Of a stretch of DNA of 64,000 nt, positions 62,265 to 64,000 are shown in pieces. Origin of the DNA: Albitalea sp966211955 (GTDB lineage: Bacteria > Pseudomonadota > Gammaproteobacteria > Burkholderiales > Burkholderiaceae_C). The stretch is taken from assembly GCA_966211955.1 (NCBI GenBank), contig CBIHOF010000026.1, positions 8,932-72,931 on the forward strand. Reading direction: 5' to 3'. The notes under the pieces are model-generated. The model had not been told where the DNA came from, did not search any database, and saw nothing but the letters and a program-made list of their open reading frames with translations. How positions within the stretch are numbered: position 1 is the stretch's first letter; each line of letters opens with the position of its first letter. A program made the position numbers and the translations under genes.

Positions 62265-62625
62265 GCCGGCGCTCATGAAGGTGGTCGTGGCTTACAGCCC
62301 GTCGCCGCGCGATGTGGACCTGGTGACCTTGTCCTTGCCCGAAGGCTCGACCGTGCTCGACGCATTGAAGGCCAGCGGCCTCGTCGAGCGGCACCCGGAG
62401 ATCGACCCGGCGCAGATGAAGCTGGGCGTGTGGGGCAAGCTGCGCGAGCCGCACGACGTACTGCGCGATGCGGATCGGGTCGAGGTGTACCGCCCCCTGC
62501 TTGTCGACCCGAAGGAGGCGAGGCGCCAGCGCTATCGCAGCCACCGCGAAAACCAGAAGGGCAGGCAGAAGCCGAAGGAAACCGCGTCGGCCGCGCCCAT
62601 GAAAAAGCCCGGCGAGCCGGGCTGA
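62254..62625 (+). CDS. rnfH: RnfH/RatB family ubiquitin-like protein
   Basis: A 123-aa protein with a ubiquitin-like beta-grasp fold. Family pattern: KVVVAYSPSPRDVDLVTLSL, the EGSTVLDALKASG helix and LGVWGKLREPHDVLRDADRV. The basic C-terminal tail (EARRQRYRSHRENQKGRQK) is common to betaproteobacterial members. The GTG at 62254 overlaps ratA and has GAGCAGG ahead; the ATG at 62275 is an equally possible start. Function is poorly known; it travels with ratA and smpB. Confidence 0.92.
   Translation: MHAEPALMKVVVAYSPSPRDVDLVTLSLPEGSTVLDALKASGLVERHPEIDPAQMKLGVWGKLREPHDVLRDADRVEVYRPLLVDPKEARRQRYRSHRENQKGRQKPKETASAAPMKKPGEPG
62602..62623 (-). terminator. rho-independent terminator for the DUF4124 gene
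   Basis: Read on the minus strand: AGCCCGG, loop CTCG, CCGGGCT, then TTTT. It is 38 bp past the DUF4124 stop and overlaps the last codons of rnfH on the other strand. Confidence 0.75.
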
Positions 62626-62660
62626 TTCGTCGTGGCACCGGCCGCTTCAGGCCGTGCCGC

Positions 62661-63149
62661 TCACTTGCATTCGCTGGAAATCGTTTCCTTCGCGCGGCGC
62701 GACTCGTCCGCGCGCTGCTTGTCATCGAGGATCTCGCGCTCGCCCTTGTCATTGGTGCGGGCGATCCGGATGCCGTCGTCCAGCGTGCGCAGGTAGCTCT
62801 TGGCGCGGTTGCAGTTGTCGGCGCGCTGGGCGGCGATCTTGTCGTCCTCGGCCTTCTTCTTGGCGGCTTCGTCCTGCTCGGCCTTCTTTCGCTTGGCCTC
62901 GAGCTCGGGCTCGACCCGGGCGGGGGCGGAGGCGCCCGAGGCCGCGGCGACCGGCGGCGCACTCATCTTGCTCTGGGCATTGCCGTGCGGGCGCTGCAGG
63001 ATGTCCGGGTCGGGCGTGCCAGCCGGCGGCGGGGTGTCGCTGTACTGGATCTGCCCGCTCTTGCCGCGCCACTTCCACTGGGCCGCCGCGGGCATGGCCA
63101 GGGTGGCTCCGATGAGGGCTGAGACGAGAACGACGCTCAATCGACGCAT
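62661..63149 (-). CDS. DUF4124 domain protein, periplasmic
   Basis: A 162-aa exported protein. A signal peptide (VVLVSALIGATLAMPAAAQ) is followed directly by the short DUF4124 core WKWRGKSGQIQYSDTPPPAG. A Lys/Glu/Ala coiled-coil region follows (EAKRKKAEQDEAAKKKAEDD), then a Cys-bearing tail (RADNCNRAKSYLRT). Function unknown. In Burkholderiales such a gene usually lies between rnfH and guaB. Confidence 0.9.
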   Translation of the reverse strand: MRRLSVVLVSALIGATLAMPAAAQWKWRGKSGQIQYSDTPPPAGTPDPDILQRPHGNAQSKMSAPPVAAASGASAPARVEPELEAKRKKAEQDEAAKKKAEDDKIAAQRADNCNRAKSYLRTLDDGIRIARTNDKGEREILDDKQRADESRRAKETISSECK

Positions 63150-63240
63150 GGTGGGAAGGGGACTGCTGCAGGCACGGTGCCGAAGGGTTCAGTGTAGCGG
63201 CGGTGTGCATTCCGCCACAGGATGGGCTCGCCCCAAAGTG

Positions 63241-63276
63241 TGCGGTTGTTCCGCATCCGTATAATCTGCTTTTGCG
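63241..63276 (+). promoter_or_regulatory. promoter region interrupted by the intron
   Basis: TATAAT at 63260-63265 is a perfect -10 hexamer; no good -35 is seen at normal distance. Just upstream is the small dyad TGCGG-TTGTT-CCGCA (63241-63255). The intron begins 11 bp after the -10, about where transcription would start. By synteny this could be the guaB promoter. Confidence 0.55.
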
Positions 63277-64000
63277 GTGCGACACGTCTGTGTTGCTCTT
63301 CCCTAGCTGCGGGGTTATGCAGCCCAAGAGTAGATCCGGTCCCCGGACCGGATCGCAGGCCCAGAGCCTGCTGGATCCACACCCGCGAAGTTCATGCGGG
63401 TGCCGTAACGGAAAGCCTCCGGTGTTTTGGAGGTGGACCGTGACTGAGTTGTGTGAACACTGCCTGTACGGGATGTTCACTACGTCGTGAGACGGAAAGC
63501 AACGGGTCCTTAGAGCGACGAAAGTCTCTCTTCGCCTTGTCGTGTTGGCTTCGGCCTGCCACGACCTGTTGTGCGATCAACAGTAGCCCACGATGGCATG
63601 CATGGCTGGCAACGGCTGTGTGTGAAGCCCATCTGACAATGTCTCCCACTTCGGTGGCGGCCGTTTCCCGCGAGGGGCGGTCGGAATCTGCCAGCAGGAC
63701 GGCGGAGGAGGGGCTAGGCTAGTTCCGCATGGGTAACTCACGTGAACTGTCGACTGAACCCGGGTAAAGATTGAATGGCCAAACCTGCTGTCAGGCCATA
63801 GCCAAAAGGCACGTCGCCGGTTGCGCTCGTCGCAAAAGAGAGCACATCGCCATCGCGCGACCCCGGGAAAGATGGACCCTAAACGGACAGGCATCGCGGA
63901 TCACCACCGCGCTGTCGGCGAACAGAGGAACGTGGTAAGCCCCACCGTCCGCCTGAGCACCTCGGTGCAAGGGCAGGGAAGCCGCAAGGCGACCTGTTGG
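63277..64000 (+). mobile_element. group II intron, 5' part (ribozyme domains), cut by window edge
   Basis: The sequence begins GTGCGAC, the group II 5' consensus. The strongest support is base pairing to the upstream exon: CTTTTGCG at 63269-63276 (IBS1) is exactly complementary to CGCAAAAG at 63831-63838 (EBS1), and TAATCT at 63262-63267 (IBS2) pairs with AGATTG at 63768-63773 (EBS2) with one G-U pair. The EBS2 then EBS1 order and spacing are as expected for domain I. Hairpin-rich, non-coding sequence continues for 724 bp, and the segment near 63925 (GAGGAACGTGGTAAGCCC) resembles conserved parts of bacterial introns. No reverse transcriptase frame has begun by the window end, as expected for a domain IV ORF further on. 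Class is unassigned. Confidence 0.88.

Noticed and set aside
63241..63255. TGCGG-TTGTT-CCGCA as a terminator that a class C intron would follow
   Set aside because: The stem is only 5 bp, there is no T-run directly after it, and it lies upstream of the -10 hexamer, so it is not a terminator target.

Overview
The window is GC-rich, densely coded DNA from a betaproteobacterium, most likely of the order Burkholderiales. The block smpB / ratA / rnfH / DUF4124, the PhaR / BdhA polyhydroxybutyrate genes, a Neisseria-type minor-pilin operon and SpoT-free housekeeping genes such as rimO, aroG and metC all fit that group. No rRNA, tRNA or CRISPR array was seen. The left two thirds (about 1-52 kb) is accessory and surface/signalling rich. 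The right third (about 52-63 kb) is ordinary chromosomal core, ended by the 5' part of a group II intron.

Region 1 (1-29 kb) holds two two-partner secretion (TPS) loci in opposite orientation. Locus 1 is on the minus strand (TpsB1 6842-8587, TpsA1 849-6845, then an edge-truncated GAF-like gene). Locus 2 is on the plus strand (TpsB2 21222-22982, TpsA2 23012-29179). TpsA2 is unusual: a hemagglutinin-type beta-helix exoprotein with MBG-type repeats, an apparent I9-like propeptide and a subtilisin-like S8 domain at its C-terminus. The two TpsA cores share DNA that is nearly identical (one mismatch in a 254-bp stretch), in inverted orientation. Between them lies a sensory island: an orphan anti-sigma factor, a membrane diguanylate cyclase, two chemoreceptors, two tandem PhnD-like periplasmic binding proteins directly followed by a hybrid sensor kinase (no transporter genes), and a PstS-like protein just ahead of TpsB2.

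Region 2 (29.4-38.2 kb) is a compact type IV pilus assembly operon, pilE-fimT-pilV-pilW-pilX-pilY1 with ATGA-type overlaps, followed by a secreted GH5 endoglucanase and a lytic transglycosylase.

Region 3 (38.3-47.5 kb) mixes regulators with decayed genes: an ECF sigma / zinc-finger anti-sigma pair, the remnant of a MauG/di-heme cytochrome c peroxidase gene, an unknown 181-aa protein, a diguanylate cyclase, a second ECF sigma factor without an anti-sigma gene, remnants of a response regulator and of an IS481-family transposase, a secreted PilJ-N-domain protein, and a visibly AT-richer gene for a 777-aa proline-rich protein that may be related to type III secretion HrpK proteins.

Region 4 (46.3-52.5 kb) has a LivJ-like binding protein, a nitrilase-family amidohydrolase overlapping a PAS-GGDEF-EAL protein, a CysQ-like phosphatase and an alpha/beta hydrolase. 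Region 5 (52.5-63.2 kb) is core metabolism: phaR, rimO, aroG, the operon bdhA-adc-patatin, NDH-2, metC, smpB, ratA, rnfH and a DUF4124 gene. At 63277 a group II intron begins. Its predicted EBS1 and EBS2 pair with the bases immediately upstream of the junction, and the target site overlaps a TATAAT promoter element where guaB would be expected by synteny. Together the first 50 kb encodes adhesion, matrix attack and c-di-GMP/chemotactic control, a lifestyle of surface colonisation, perhaps on plant material.
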